In this document: positions 42,093-50,128 of the stretch, piece after piece
Layout of the letters: the number at the start of each line of letters is the position of its first letter
Numbering within the stretch: position 1 is the stretch's first letter
Assembly (NCBI RefSeq): GCF_013044515.1
Contig: NZ_JABEPR010000001.1
Coordinates: forward strand, 558,001-622,000
DNA: 64,000 nt
Source: Sphingomonas sp. ID1715
GTDB taxonomy: Bacteria; Pseudomonadota; Alphaproteobacteria; Sphingomonadales; Sphingomonadaceae
Direction: 5' to 3'
Program-made: the position numbers and the translations under genes
Notes under the pieces: model-generated
Databases searched by the model: none
What the model was told of the DNA's origin: nothing
The model's input: only the letters and a program-made list of their open reading frames with translations

Positions 42093-42521
42093 TTAGCGCC
42101 AGCGACGATCATCGTCCCGGCGCTCGAAGCGGACCCGGTCCTCCAGCATGCTGACGCGGCGCTGCAGGTCCTGCGCTTCCCAGCCGTTCAGCCCGTCAGT
42201 CGCATAATAGCGCTGGGCGACGCGCCAGAGCTGGCCCAGATCGTAGCGCAACCGGCTTGCCTCGCGCTGGTTTATCGTGCCGTTCTGCACGCCGCGGCTG
42301 ATCTGAAAGTTGATGCGATCGAGCTGCCGGCCCAAGCGGCCGTTGCGTTCGAAGCGCTCGCCATAGCCGCGATCGCTACGACCATAGCGGTCGCCACGGT
42401 CGTAGCGATCGTCGTAACGGCCATTGTCGTAGCGGTCACGGCCATAATATTGCGCCGAAGCCGGAGCGGCCGCGACGAGCACGGACGAGGCAAGCGCAAG
42501 CGACACAATCAGCTTCTTCAT
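42093..42521 (-). CDS. Exported Arg/Asp/Tyr-rich protein
   Basis: 142 residues from ATG 42521 (GGGAG eight bases upstream). Signal peptide KKLIVSLALASSVLVAAAPA, cleaved near ASA-QYY. A low-complexity segment of repeating RYD/DRY/GRSDRGYG units follows, then a helical domain (LGRQLDRINFQISRGVQNGT, INQREASRLRYDLGQLWRV). I recall similar periplasmic proteins in sphingomonads, with unknown function. The final residues are highly charged. Confidence 0.8.
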   Translation of the reverse strand: MKKLIVSLALASSVLVAAAPASAQYYGRDRYDNGRYDDRYDRGDRYGRSDRGYGERFERNGRLGRQLDRINFQISRGVQNGTINQREASRLRYDLGQLWRVAQRYYATDGLNGWEAQDLQRRVSMLEDRVRFERRDDDRRWR

Positions 42522-42602
42522 GGCATTCACTCCCAACAATCGAGTGATGCACCTCTAGGCGATTCGCGCTGGAACAAGGCTGAACGCATTCGTTATCGTT
42601 GG

Positions 42603-43301
42603 TTAAGCCAGCACCTCGCTCAGAAAGCCTGCCATGCTGTCGTTCGCGCGGCGGTGGGCGTCTGCGTTGTAGAGGACGCGGCCCGGTACGGCGGCTTCCG
42701 GATTGGTGAAGCCGTGCACAGTATGGCCATAGGCGTGGAGCTGCCAGTCGGCGCCCGCATCCGTCAGTTCGCGCGTCAGCCCGAGCACGTCCTCAGGCGT
42801 CGCCAGCGGATCGTCCCAGCCGTGCAGCACCAGCACCTTCGCCTTGATCGGCGGCTGCTCCCCAAGATCGGGCCGCGAGAAGATGCCGTGCAGCGAGACG
42901 GCGCCCCGGATCGCGTCGATGCCGGTGCGGGCGAGGTCGAGCGCGCACAGCCCGCCGAAGCAATAGCCGATGATGGCGATCCGCGCTGCGTCGACGCCAT
43001 CCAGCCCTTGCACGAAGGCGAAGCCGTCGAGGAGTTGACGGCGCAGCCGGGCGCGGTCGGCCAGCAGCGCGTTCATCTCCGCGAATGCAGCCTCGCCGAG
43101 GTCACGCTTGTCGCGGCCATAATGGTCGAGCACGACCGCCACATAGCCTTGGCTCGCGAGGCTGTCGGCCTTCGCCTCCTCGAACGCGGTCGGGCCGCGC
43201 ACCGTCGGGGCGATCAGCACGGCCGGGTGCGGCCCCTGTCCCGTGGGCCGCGCGACATAGGCCTCGCAGGCGAGGGTGCCGGCCGCGTAGCCGATCTTCA
43301 C
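42603..43301 (-). CDS. Dienelactone hydrolase family protein
   Basis: 232 residues from a GTG overlapping the permease stop (GTGA). Cys nucleophile in GYCFGG, acid in GWDDPLATPED, His in YGHTVHGFTNPEA. The N-terminal APTVRGPTAFEEAKADSLAS is the usual oxyanion region. Coupled to an ABC-2 permease, an unusual partner. Related to the enzyme at 3110-3802 (both end with the YGHT/VGHSFT type motif and R(V/Y)..A(D/K)A). Substrate unknown. Confidence 0.87.
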   Translation of the reverse strand: MKIGYAAGTLACEAYVARPTGQGPHPAVLIAPTVRGPTAFEEAKADSLASQGYVAVVLDHYGRDKRDLGEAAFAEMNALLADRARLRRQLLDGFAFVQGLDGVDAARIAIIGYCFGGLCALDLARTGIDAIRGAVSLHGIFSRPDLGEQPPIKAKVLVLHGWDDPLATPEDVLGLTRELTDAGADWQLHAYGHTVHGFTNPEAAVPGRVLYNADAHRRANDSMAGFLSEVLA

Positions 43302-44125
43302 GCCTTGATCTTCCAGCCCGAGCGCAACAACGCGTAGCAGGTCGCGCCCATCGCAATGTCGATCGCGAGCACCACGATCGCACCGATCAGCACCGGGGAG
43401 TCGGCATCGCCCAGGAACCCGTAGCGAAAGCCCGAGATGATGTAGAAGAACGGGTTCATATGGCTGATCGCGCGGAAGACCGGGGACAGCGCCTCGACCG
43501 AATAGAAGGTGCCGGACAGCAGCGACAGCGGCGCCACCACGAAGTTGGTGACCGCCGCTGCATGGTCGAATTTCTCCGCCCAGATCGAGGTCATCACGCC
43601 CATGAAGGCGAGGAAGAGCGCGCCGAGCACGCCGAACCAGGCGATCGCCCAGAAATGCCGCGGCACGACATGCACTCCGGGCCAGAGCAGCATTGCCAGC
43701 CACACGGCGCAGCCGACCAGAATGGCCCGCGTTACTGCCGCGCCCGTCAGTGCCGCCAGTAGCTCGCCATTCGACAAAGGCGGCATCAGATAGTCGACGA
43801 TCGTGCCCTGGATCTTGCCGACGAGCAGCGAGAAGCTGGAGTTCGCGAACGCGTTCTGCAGCATGCCCATCACGATCAGGCCGGGCGCGATGAAGTCGGC
43901 GAATGGATGGCCGAGCACCGTTCGACCGCTGCGGCCCAGTGCGACCGTGAAAATAACCAGAAACAACATGGTCGTGATCGCCGGCGCCCAGATGGTCTGC
44001 AGCTGGACCTTGAAGAACCGCCGCACCTCCTTCACATAAAGGGCGCGCAACCCGGGCCAGTTGACATTGGTGATCGATGCCACGCCCGGCGCGAGGCGAA
44101 CTCCGGATTGGGACTGGTCGGCCAT
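43298..44125 (-). CDS. ABC-2 type transporter permease
   Basis: 275 residues from ATG 44125, with about six hydrophobic segments. Conserved ABC-2 patterns: NWPGLRALYVKEVRRFFKVQ at the N-terminus, FIAPGLIVMGMLQNAFANSS, VVAPLSLLSGTFYSVEALSP and HMNPFFYIISGFRYGFLG. It is the membrane part of an exporter; no ATP-binding subunit is in the window. The start is divergent from gcrA, 59 bases away. Similar to NodJ/YadH-type permeases. Confidence 0.88.
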   Translation of the reverse strand: MADQSQSGVRLAPGVASITNVNWPGLRALYVKEVRRFFKVQLQTIWAPAITTMLFLVIFTVALGRSGRTVLGHPFADFIAPGLIVMGMLQNAFANSSFSLLVGKIQGTIVDYLMPPLSNGELLAALTGAAVTRAILVGCAVWLAMLLWPGVHVVPRHFWAIAWFGVLGALFLAFMGVMTSIWAEKFDHAAAVTNFVVAPLSLLSGTFYSVEALSPVFRAISHMNPFFYIISGFRYGFLGDADSPVLIGAIVVLAIDIAMGATCYALLRSGWKIKA

Positions 44126-44184
44126 TGGCGCTTCGCCTATCGGCTGGCGGCGGCGCCTGCAAGCGGACTGGACGAAGGATAGCA

Positions 44185-44841
44185 ATGGCCTGGACTGACG
44201 AACGCATCGAACAGCTGAAATCGATGTGGGAAAAGGGAATGACCGCCAGCCAGATCGCGGATGAGCTGGGCGGCGTCAGCCGCAACGCCGTGATCGGCAA
44301 GGCGCATCGCCTGGGCCTGCAGGCGCGGCCGTCTCCCGTTCGCGACGCCAAGGAAGAAGGCGGATCGCCCATTCCCGCCGCACCCGTTCCTGCGCCGGAA
44401 CCGCGTGCGGAAGCGCCGCGACCAGCGCCCGTCCGCGCGGCGCCGCCCGAGCGGCCCGCCGCGACCCCCGTAACCGCTGCAGCGGGCGATGCTCCGCCGC
44501 CTCAGCCCCAGATCCGCTCGATCGGTCCTGGCGGCTTCCTCCGCCAGGCACCCGGCGAGCAGTCCGCGCCGATTCCGCCCGCGCCGCCGCGCCGCCTCGT
44601 TCCGGCGAAGCCCAGCCCCGAGATCGCCGACAAGACATCGCTGCTCGATTTGAACGATCGCATCTGCAAATGGCCGCTCGGTCACCCCGGCGAGCCGGAC
44701 TTTCATTTCTGCGGCGAGGCGGTGAACCCCGGCTTCCCCTATTGCGTGCAGCATTGCGGCCAGGCCTATCAGGCGCAGCTGCCGCGGCGTGACCGGCGGC
44801 CTCCGCCCCCGCTGCCCTTCGGCGGGCCGCGCGTTCGCTGA
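44185..44841 (+). CDS. gcrA: Cell-cycle regulator GcrA
   Basis: 218 residues from ATG 44185 (AAGGA upstream). N-terminal DNA-binding domain AWTDERIEQLKSMWEKGMTA, SQIADELGGVSRNAVIGKAH; a Pro/Ala-rich linker of about 90 residues; and the C-terminal sigma70-interacting domain CKWPLGHPGEPDFHFCGEAV with PYCVQHC. GcrA acts with CcrM methylation (GANTC) to activate cell-cycle promoters in alphaproteobacteria. The linker is longer than in Caulobacter. Confidence 0.95.
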   Translation: MAWTDERIEQLKSMWEKGMTASQIADELGGVSRNAVIGKAHRLGLQARPSPVRDAKEEGGSPIPAAPVPAPEPRAEAPRPAPVRAAPPERPAATPVTAAAGDAPPPQPQIRSIGPGGFLRQAPGEQSAPIPPAPPRRLVPAKPSPEIADKTSLLDLNDRICKWPLGHPGEPDFHFCGEAVNPGFPYCVQHCGQAYQAQLPRRDRRPPPPLPFGGPRVR

Positions 44842-44909
44842 ACTTCGGCGCTCTTCCCAATCCCCGTCCGCCTTGTCACAGTGGCGAAAAGGGATGGAGA
44901 AAGAGCGAC

Positions 44910-46439
44910 ATGACGGATGAAAATGGTGGCGTGAGCCGGCGCGCCCTGGTGCAGGGCGCGGCGATCGGATCGATGGCGCTGGCCGGCCGGCCTGCGCTTG
45001 CCGCCGCTGCGTCCGATCTCGCCGCGGTGCGCAAGGCAATCCGCGACGATCATGACGCGAGCCTTGCTCGTCTGCGCGAGTGGATCGCGCTGCCGACCAT
45101 CGCCGCGGAAAGCCGCAACATCGAAGAGGGCTGCGCGCATATGATGCGGCTCGCGCGCGAAGCCGGCTTCCAGCAGGTCGAGCGCGTGCCGAGCGACGGC
45201 CTCCCCGGCGTCTTCGCGACGATGGACAATGGCGCGAGGAAGACGCTCGGCCTCTATTTCATGTACGACGTAAAGCAGTTCGACCCGGCCGAGTGGAGCT
45301 CGCCTCCGCTCGAAGGGCGGCTGGTCGACCGGCCGAAGCTCGGCAAGGTGCTGGTCGGCCGCGGCGCGGTCAACCAGAAGGGGCCGGAAGCGATGGTGCT
45401 GTCCGCCCTCGCCGGCTTCCGCAAGTCCGGGCGCAAGCTGCCCGTAAATCTCGTGCTGGTCTGCGAAGGTGAAGAGGAGATCGGCTCGCCGCACTTCACG
45501 CAGATCGTGCGCAGCCCGAAGGTGCTGGCGGCGCTCAAGAAATGCTCCGGCGTCGTGATCCCGTCCGCGTGGCAGGACCCGGTCGATGGCGGCGTCGACG
45601 TCAACCTCGGTGCCAAAGGCGTCATCGAGCTGGAACTGGTCTCGTCCGGCAAGGCCTGGGGCCGCGGGCCGGAAAAGGATCTGCATTCCAGCATGAAGGC
45701 GGTCGTCGACAGTCCGGCTTGGCGGTTGGTCGCGGCGCTCTCCACCCTCGTCTCGCCCGATGGCAACACCCCGGCGATCGACGGCTGGTTCGACAATGTC
45801 CGCCCGCTGACCCCGCGCGAAAAGGCGCTGATCGCCGACGCCGCCGCCAAGCGAAACCAGCAGAGCGAGATGGCGCAGATGGGCCTGAAGCATTTCGTCG
45901 GCGACCTGTCCTGGCGGGAGACGCTGGAGCGGCTCGCGGCGATGCCGACGGTCAACATCGAAGGGCTGGTGGCAGGCTATACCGGACCGGGCGGCAAGAC
46001 GATCCTGCCGGCGCGTGCTACCGCCAAGATCGACATGCGCCTCGTCCCGAACCAGACGCGCGAGGAGTGCATCGCCAAGCTGAAGGCGCATCTGTTGAAG
46101 CGCGGCTATGGCGACATCGAAGTGAATGTCTCGGGCGGCTACGACCCGACCGAGACAGCCGAGGACTCGCCGCTGATCAAGGCGGAGCTCGCCACCTATC
46201 AACGCGCCGGCGTCACCACCTCCATTTCGCCCCGGCTGGCGGGATCATGGCCGGGCTATGTCTTCACCTCCGCGCCGGTCTCGCTGCCGGCAGGCCAATT
46301 CGGTTTCGGGCATGGCAATGGCGCGCACGCGCCCGACGAATATCTGCTGATCGAGAGCAGCAATCCGAAGGTCATGGGGTTCGACGATGCCGCCGGCGGC
46401 TTCGCCGACTTCCTCTACCAGGTGGCGGCGACAGCCTAG
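44910..46439 (+). CDS. Tat-exported M20 family peptidase homologue with altered metal site
   Basis: 509 residues. Tat signal SRRALVQGAAIGSMAL. M20 fold: LARLREWIALPTIAAESRNI, LYFMYDVKQFDPAEWSSPPL, GRGAVNQKGPE, CEGEEEIGS and C-terminal HGNGAHAPDEYLLIE. In active M20 enzymes the first motif has His before (Y)D and the second has Asp; here they read Met118 and Asn155, so two zinc-site residues appear substituted while Glu188/189 and the late His remain. It may be a non-canonical or inactive hydrolase. It shares a CTAG with the stop codon of the convergent next gene. Confidence 0.85.
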   Translation: MTDENGGVSRRALVQGAAIGSMALAGRPALAAAASDLAAVRKAIRDDHDASLARLREWIALPTIAAESRNIEEGCAHMMRLAREAGFQQVERVPSDGLPGVFATMDNGARKTLGLYFMYDVKQFDPAEWSSPPLEGRLVDRPKLGKVLVGRGAVNQKGPEAMVLSALAGFRKSGRKLPVNLVLVCEGEEEIGSPHFTQIVRSPKVLAALKKCSGVVIPSAWQDPVDGGVDVNLGAKGVIELELVSSGKAWGRGPEKDLHSSMKAVVDSPAWRLVAALSTLVSPDGNTPAIDGWFDNVRPLTPREKALIADAAAKRNQQSEMAQMGLKHFVGDLSWRETLERLAAMPTVNIEGLVAGYTGPGGKTILPARATAKIDMRLVPNQTREECIAKLKAHLLKRGYGDIEVNVSGGYDPTETAEDSPLIKAELATYQRAGVTTSISPRLAGSWPGYVFTSAPVSLPAGQFGFGHGNGAHAPDEYLLIESSNPKVMGFDDAAGGFADFLYQVAATA

Positions 46440-48253
46440 GCCGCTCGTACGTTCGGCAGGTCGGGGCTGGCCAGAAAGCGGCGCAAGCGCGGCTCGAAGG
46501 CAGTCCAGCCGGGCTCGTCCCCCAGCAGCACATGGTTCTCGCTGTCGATCGGCATCAGTTCCGCGCCACGGATGCCGGCAGCCACGTCTTCGGCGCAGGC
46601 AAAGGGGATGATGCGATCGCCGCGGCTATGCGCGACCAGGGTCGGCGCCTCGATCAACGCCAGGCGGTCGCGCAGATCGATGGCGCGGAACACGTCCTGC
46701 AGGGCCTCGTCCAAGCTCATGATCGCCCCCAGCCGATCGTTGCACCAGTCGATCATCTCGCCGCGTGCGCCCGGCCAATACAAGGCGCCGAGCATGCGGC
46801 CGAACACCGTGCGGTCGCCGTCGCGATAGATGCGCCCCATTTCCAGCAGCGACTCGCGCCGCCGGATCTCGTCCACACCGCCGCGAACCGCGAAGCCCGC
46901 AGCATAGCCGCCATAGATGACGAGCCGGCGCACGCGGTGCGGTTGCCTGGCCGCATAGGCGATCGCCACGAGCGCGGCGTGCGACACGCCGAGCAAATCG
47001 AAGCTCTCGTCGCCGCACGCATCCGCAACCGCCTCAAAATCTTCCAGCAAGGCGTCGAAAGTCCAGCGCGTCGGGTGGGGCTCCGACCCGCCGAGACCGC
47101 GCAGATCGGAGCGGATCAGCCTTCGGCCATCGGCGGCGGCATGCGTCCAGTGCGCCCATGCGGCCGATCCGCGATCCTTGGCGATATGGTGAAACCAGAT
47201 TGCCGGCTGCAGCACGGGCGCGCCGGTTCCCAGCATCGCATAAGCGATGCGGGTACCGTCCGCCGAAAGGCAGTCGGCGAACCCCTCTTGCGGCGAGCTC
47301 CCTTGCTGCGCCGCCTTGGCCTGACGCCGGCGCCAGCTCGCCGGCGGCTCCCCGAACTCGCGGCGAAAGGCGCGAACAAACGCGGCTTCCGAGCTGAACC
47401 CGACCTCGAAAGCCACGACACCACTGGTTTGCCGGCCGTCGCGCAGCATGTTGGCGGCGATCTTCATCCGCCATTTGGCATGGTAGCGCGCCGGCGGGTC
47501 GCCCACGAGCGCGGTGAAGCGCTCCGCAAATGCCGAGCGGGACATGCCGACTTCCCGCGCCAGGCTGTTGACGTCGAGCGGCTCGGCGAAGCGCTCATGG
47601 ATGAGGCGCAGCGCGCGGCCGATCGCGGGGTCACGCAGGCCCGCGATCCAGCTGCTGTCCTCGTCCGGAAGCTCCGCGACATAGCGCCGCACCGCTTCGG
47701 TGAAGAGCAGCTCGGTCATCCGCGCCACCGTCTCCGGCTCTCCAGCGAGAGCGCCGGAGGCCAGCTGCAACGAACTCGCCGTCCATTGCTGGCGCTCGCC
47801 CTCCTCTACATGCACTTTCATCAGCGGCGGCAGGTTCTGGATCAGTGCCGGCTCGGCGGCGGTGGAGCCGAGATAGCCGCAATACATCTTCAGCCGCGTG
47901 CCCTCGCCCTGCTGCCGCACGCGCACCCGCCCGCTCGCATCGTCGACTGTGACGTCCTCCATCGGCTGCGGCGTGAGGCCCGGCTCGCTGAACAGCAGAT
48001 GCTTGTCGTTGCGCGGCAGCAGGACCAGGTCGCCGCCACGGGCAAGCACCGGTGCCTCCTCGCCAATCTGCACCCACACCTGGCCCTCGGCCACATAATG
48101 ATAGGCGATCAGCTGCGCCGGCACGGGGAAGAAGCGCGCGCAGTCTTCAGGGCCGTAATGCGAATAAAGGCACCAGGGCGCGACCAGCTCGACGTCGAAA
48201 ACGACGGCACCCGACAGGCGCATCGACGACAAAATGTCCTGAACCAGGTCCAT
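46436..48253 (-). CDS. AraC-cupin transcriptional regulator fused to an alpha/beta hydrolase
   Basis: About 605 residues from ATG 48253 (GGGGA upstream; GTG 48259 also possible). Residues ~1-205: Cupin_6 sensor (GEEAPVLARGGDLVLLPRND). ~208-315: AraC double HTH (VNSLAREVGMSRSAFAERF; TSGVVAFEVGFSSEAAFVRA). ~325-600: alpha/beta hydrolase similar to adenylate-cyclase-associated hydrolases (SADGTRIAYAMLGTGAPVLQ, RSDLRGLGGSE), with nucleophile elbow GVSHAA (Ser near 424), Asp in SRGDRIIP and His in SENHVLLGD, so a full triad. Divergent from the diiron/OsmC operon, which it probably controls. Regulator-hydrolase fusions of this kind are unusual. Confidence 0.88.
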   Translation of the reverse strand: MDLVQDILSSMRLSGAVVFDVELVAPWCLYSHYGPEDCARFFPVPAQLIAYHYVAEGQVWVQIGEEAPVLARGGDLVLLPRNDKHLLFSEPGLTPQPMEDVTVDDASGRVRVRQQGEGTRLKMYCGYLGSTAAEPALIQNLPPLMKVHVEEGERQQWTASSLQLASGALAGEPETVARMTELLFTEAVRRYVAELPDEDSSWIAGLRDPAIGRALRLIHERFAEPLDVNSLAREVGMSRSAFAERFTALVGDPPARYHAKWRMKIAANMLRDGRQTSGVVAFEVGFSSEAAFVRAFRREFGEPPASWRRRQAKAAQQGSSPQEGFADCLSADGTRIAYAMLGTGAPVLQPAIWFHHIAKDRGSAAWAHWTHAAADGRRLIRSDLRGLGGSEPHPTRWTFDALLEDFEAVADACGDESFDLLGVSHAALVAIAYAARQPHRVRRLVIYGGYAAGFAVRGGVDEIRRRESLLEMGRIYRDGDRTVFGRMLGALYWPGARGEMIDWCNDRLGAIMSLDEALQDVFRAIDLRDRLALIEAPTLVAHSRGDRIIPFACAEDVAAGIRGAELMPIDSENHVLLGDEPGWTAFEPRLRRFLASPDLPNVRAA

Positions 48254-48305
48254 GCGCACTCCCCCGAGCCGATGGCGGCGTTTGGATCAATTCTTCCGGC
48301 AGCCC

Positions 48306-48383
48306 GGTGATTCATATCACCCCGCGCCCGGTCTAGTCACGCCATCACAGAACAAGCCTCGGGCAGCCGGCCGCACGTGCGGC
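48306..48383. promoter_or_regulatory. Divergent intergenic region with two palindromes
   Basis: GGTGATtcatATCACC (48306-48321, six-base arms) and a perfect 14-bp palindrome GCCGCACGTGCGGC (48370-48383) lie between the fusion regulator and the small membrane-protein gene. Either could be an operator; assignment is tentative. Confidence 0.4.
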
Positions 48384-48412
48384 TGACAACGCTATCATAG
48401 GAGTCGATCACC

Positions 48413-48526
48413 GTGTCCCGTTCCTGGTTTACCGAGGCCGCCGGCCTCTTCCTCGCTGGTGCAGCGTGCTTCGTGATGAGCGCGACGACCCTTGCCTGGA
48501 TCGCGACGGGCGCGACGCTGATCTGA
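48413..48526 (+). CDS. 37-residue single-span membrane protein
   Basis: GTG start with AGGAG nine bases upstream; stop TGA at 48524-48526. The translation begins MSRSWFTEAAGLFLAGAACF and goes on with hydrophobic residues to the end (ending GATLI), one transmembrane helix with a short basic N-terminus. It sits 26 bases before the diiron gene and is likely its first cistron. I know no named family. Support is the ribosome binding site, position and clear membrane character; it is short, so conservation would be needed to be sure. Confidence 0.6.
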   Translation: MSRSWFTEAAGLFLAGAACFVMSATTLAWIATGATLI

Positions 48527-48552
48527 CCTCCGCTGCTTGAGGGAAATAGCAA

Positions 48553-49458
48553 ATGTACAAGGACTTCAGTTACGAAGCCGTGCTCGGCTCGTCCGAACGC
48601 GCTGCCTGGCGGCTCGACGATGTGCTCGGGCCGGACCAGCCGCTCGACTTTTCCGCCAAGTTCATGCCCGAGGCGCTGGCCCGCACCGATGCGGCGCCGG
48701 GACTCTCGGCAGCAGAACGCAAGCTGCTCAACCAGATCAGCGGGCATCAATATCTGGTGCTGTTCGGGGTGATCGAGGAGTTCATCCTCCCGTTCGTCCT
48801 CGACCACGCCCGGCCGCATCTGAACCGGGACGATTTCCGGGTCCGCGCCTTGCTCAACTTCGCGACCGAAGAGGCCAAACATATCCAGCTGTTCCGCCGC
48901 TTCCACGCCGCGTTCGCAGCCGACTTCGGCACGGAATGCCCGATGATCGGCCCGGCCGAGGCGATCGGCGCCAAGATCCTGGCCCATGACCCGCTCGCGG
49001 TGGCGCTGGCCATCCTCCACATCGAATGGATGACGCAGCGCCATTATCTGGACAGCGTGCGCGACGACGGCGGCATCGACCCGCTGTTCAAGAGCCTGCT
49101 CCGCCACCATTGGATGGAGGAAGCGCAGCACGCCAGGCTCGACACCCTGATGGTCGAGGCGCTGGCCGAAAGCCGCAGCGAAGCGGGCGTCATGGCGGCG
49201 ACGGAAGAATATCTGGAGATCGGCGCCTTTCTCGACGCAGGCCTCGCGCAGCAGGCGGAGTTCAACCTCGTCGCGCTCGAACGGGCCACCGGCCGCAGCA
49301 TCGCCGACAAGGCCGAGCTGCTCTCACAACAGCATCAGGCGGCACGCTGGACCTATCTCGGTTCCGGCATGACGCACCCGAACTTCCTGGCCACGCTCAA
49401 GGGCATTTCGCCCAACGCGTGCGCCAAGGTTGAGGCGGTCGCACCCCTTTTCAGCTAA
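48553..49458 (+). CDS. Ferritin-like diiron protein (putative oxygenase)
   Basis: 301 residues, all-helical. Two EExxH-type motifs, EEAKH (106-110) and EEAQH (189-193), plus Glu75/76 (GVIEEFILPF) and Glu158 (HIEWMTQRHY), give the ligand set of a carboxylate-bridged diiron centre. The wider pattern is closest to AurF-like or ferritin-like oxygenases and differs from ferritin in length. No signal peptide. Middle gene of the operon after the 37-residue protein and 20 bases before osmC. Substrate unknown; oxidation of an organic compound or detoxification of an oxidant are both possible. Confidence 0.8.
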   Translation: MYKDFSYEAVLGSSERAAWRLDDVLGPDQPLDFSAKFMPEALARTDAAPGLSAAERKLLNQISGHQYLVLFGVIEEFILPFVLDHARPHLNRDDFRVRALLNFATEEAKHIQLFRRFHAAFAADFGTECPMIGPAEAIGAKILAHDPLAVALAILHIEWMTQRHYLDSVRDDGGIDPLFKSLLRHHWMEEAQHARLDTLMVEALAESRSEAGVMAATEEYLEIGAFLDAGLAQQAEFNLVALERATGRSIADKAELLSQQHQAARWTYLGSGMTHPNFLATLKGISPNACAKVEAVAPLFS

Positions 49459-49478
49459 TCGAATGGAGTAATCTCAAC

Positions 49479-50042
49479 ATGTTGGACACTGTTTCCGGGA
49501 AAACCGTCAACGATATCGACCTCGCCGCGCTCGGCGAGGTGGTCGAGGGCATTCAGGCGGACGCGAGCAAGGCCAAGGTCGGCTTCCACGTCACCACCCG
49601 CTGGCAGGGCCAGACCCGCAGCGAAACGACCGTCGAAGCCATCACGCTCGCCGGCGAACGCGTCGAGCGCGACTTCCGCATCACCGTGGACGAGCCGACC
49701 GAACTGCTCGGCACCAATGCGGCCGCCAATCCGCAGGAGCTGCTGATGACGGCGATCAACGCCTGCATGATGGTCGGCTATGTCGCCGGCGCGTCGATTC
49801 GGGGCATCGAGCTGGAGTCGGTCGAGATCGAAACCAAGGGTGAGCTGGACCTGCGCGGCTTCCTCGGCCTCGATGATCAGGTGCCGGCCGGCTATCGCGA
49901 GCTCGACTATGACGTGCGCATCAAGGGCAAGGGCACGCCGGAGCAGTTCGCCGAAATTCACCAGTCGGTGCTCGCGACCAGCCCGAATTACTTCAACATC
50001 AGCCGGCCGGTGAAGATGAACGGCAATCTGGTCCTCGGCTGA
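49479..50042 (+). CDS. OsmC family protein
   Basis: 187 residues. OsmC fold with DEPTELLGTNAAANPQELLM and the peroxidatic Cys in AINACMMVGYVAGAS. The second conserved cysteine of peroxidase-type OsmC/Ohr is absent: the equivalent region reads LATSPNYFNIS. It may therefore use another thiol partner or act on thioesters. GGAGTAAT precedes the ATG. Immediately downstream is a stable hairpin. Confidence 0.88.
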   Translation: MLDTVSGKTVNDIDLAALGEVVEGIQADASKAKVGFHVTTRWQGQTRSETTVEAITLAGERVERDFRITVDEPTELLGTNAAANPQELLMTAINACMMVGYVAGASIRGIELESVEIETKGELDLRGFLGLDDQVPAGYRELDYDVRIKGKGTPEQFAEIHQSVLATSPNYFNISRPVKMNGNLVLG

Positions 50043-50078
50043 CCGGTTCGTCGATCTCTCTCACCCCTTGATCGACGA

Positions 50079-50114
50079 GAGGGGCTCATCCGCTTGACGG
50101 CGGGTGAGCCCCTC
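50079..50114 (+). terminator. Stable hairpin after osmC
   Basis: Fifteen-bp stem GAGGGGCTCATCCGC (50079-50093) with GCGGGTGAGCCCCTC (50100-50114), one G-U pair and a six-base loop. No T-run follows, so it may be an mRNA end-protector or weak terminator rather than a classical intrinsic terminator. Confidence 0.5.
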
Positions 50115-50128
50115 AGCCCTTGGACCGA

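Noticed and set aside
43302-44372. Upstream extension of the dienelactone hydrolase frame
   Set aside because: It overlaps the permease in another frame with unlikely composition; the GTG at 43301 with GTGA overlap is the natural start.
45542-48310. 922-residue open frame on the + strand across the M20 and fusion-regulator genes
   Set aside because: It runs out of frame through the M20 gene and then antisense through the regulator; a shadow of two real genes.
50079-50114. Firm intrinsic terminator call after osmC
   Set aside because: The stem is strong but no T-run follows, so it is kept only as a hairpin with moderate confidence.
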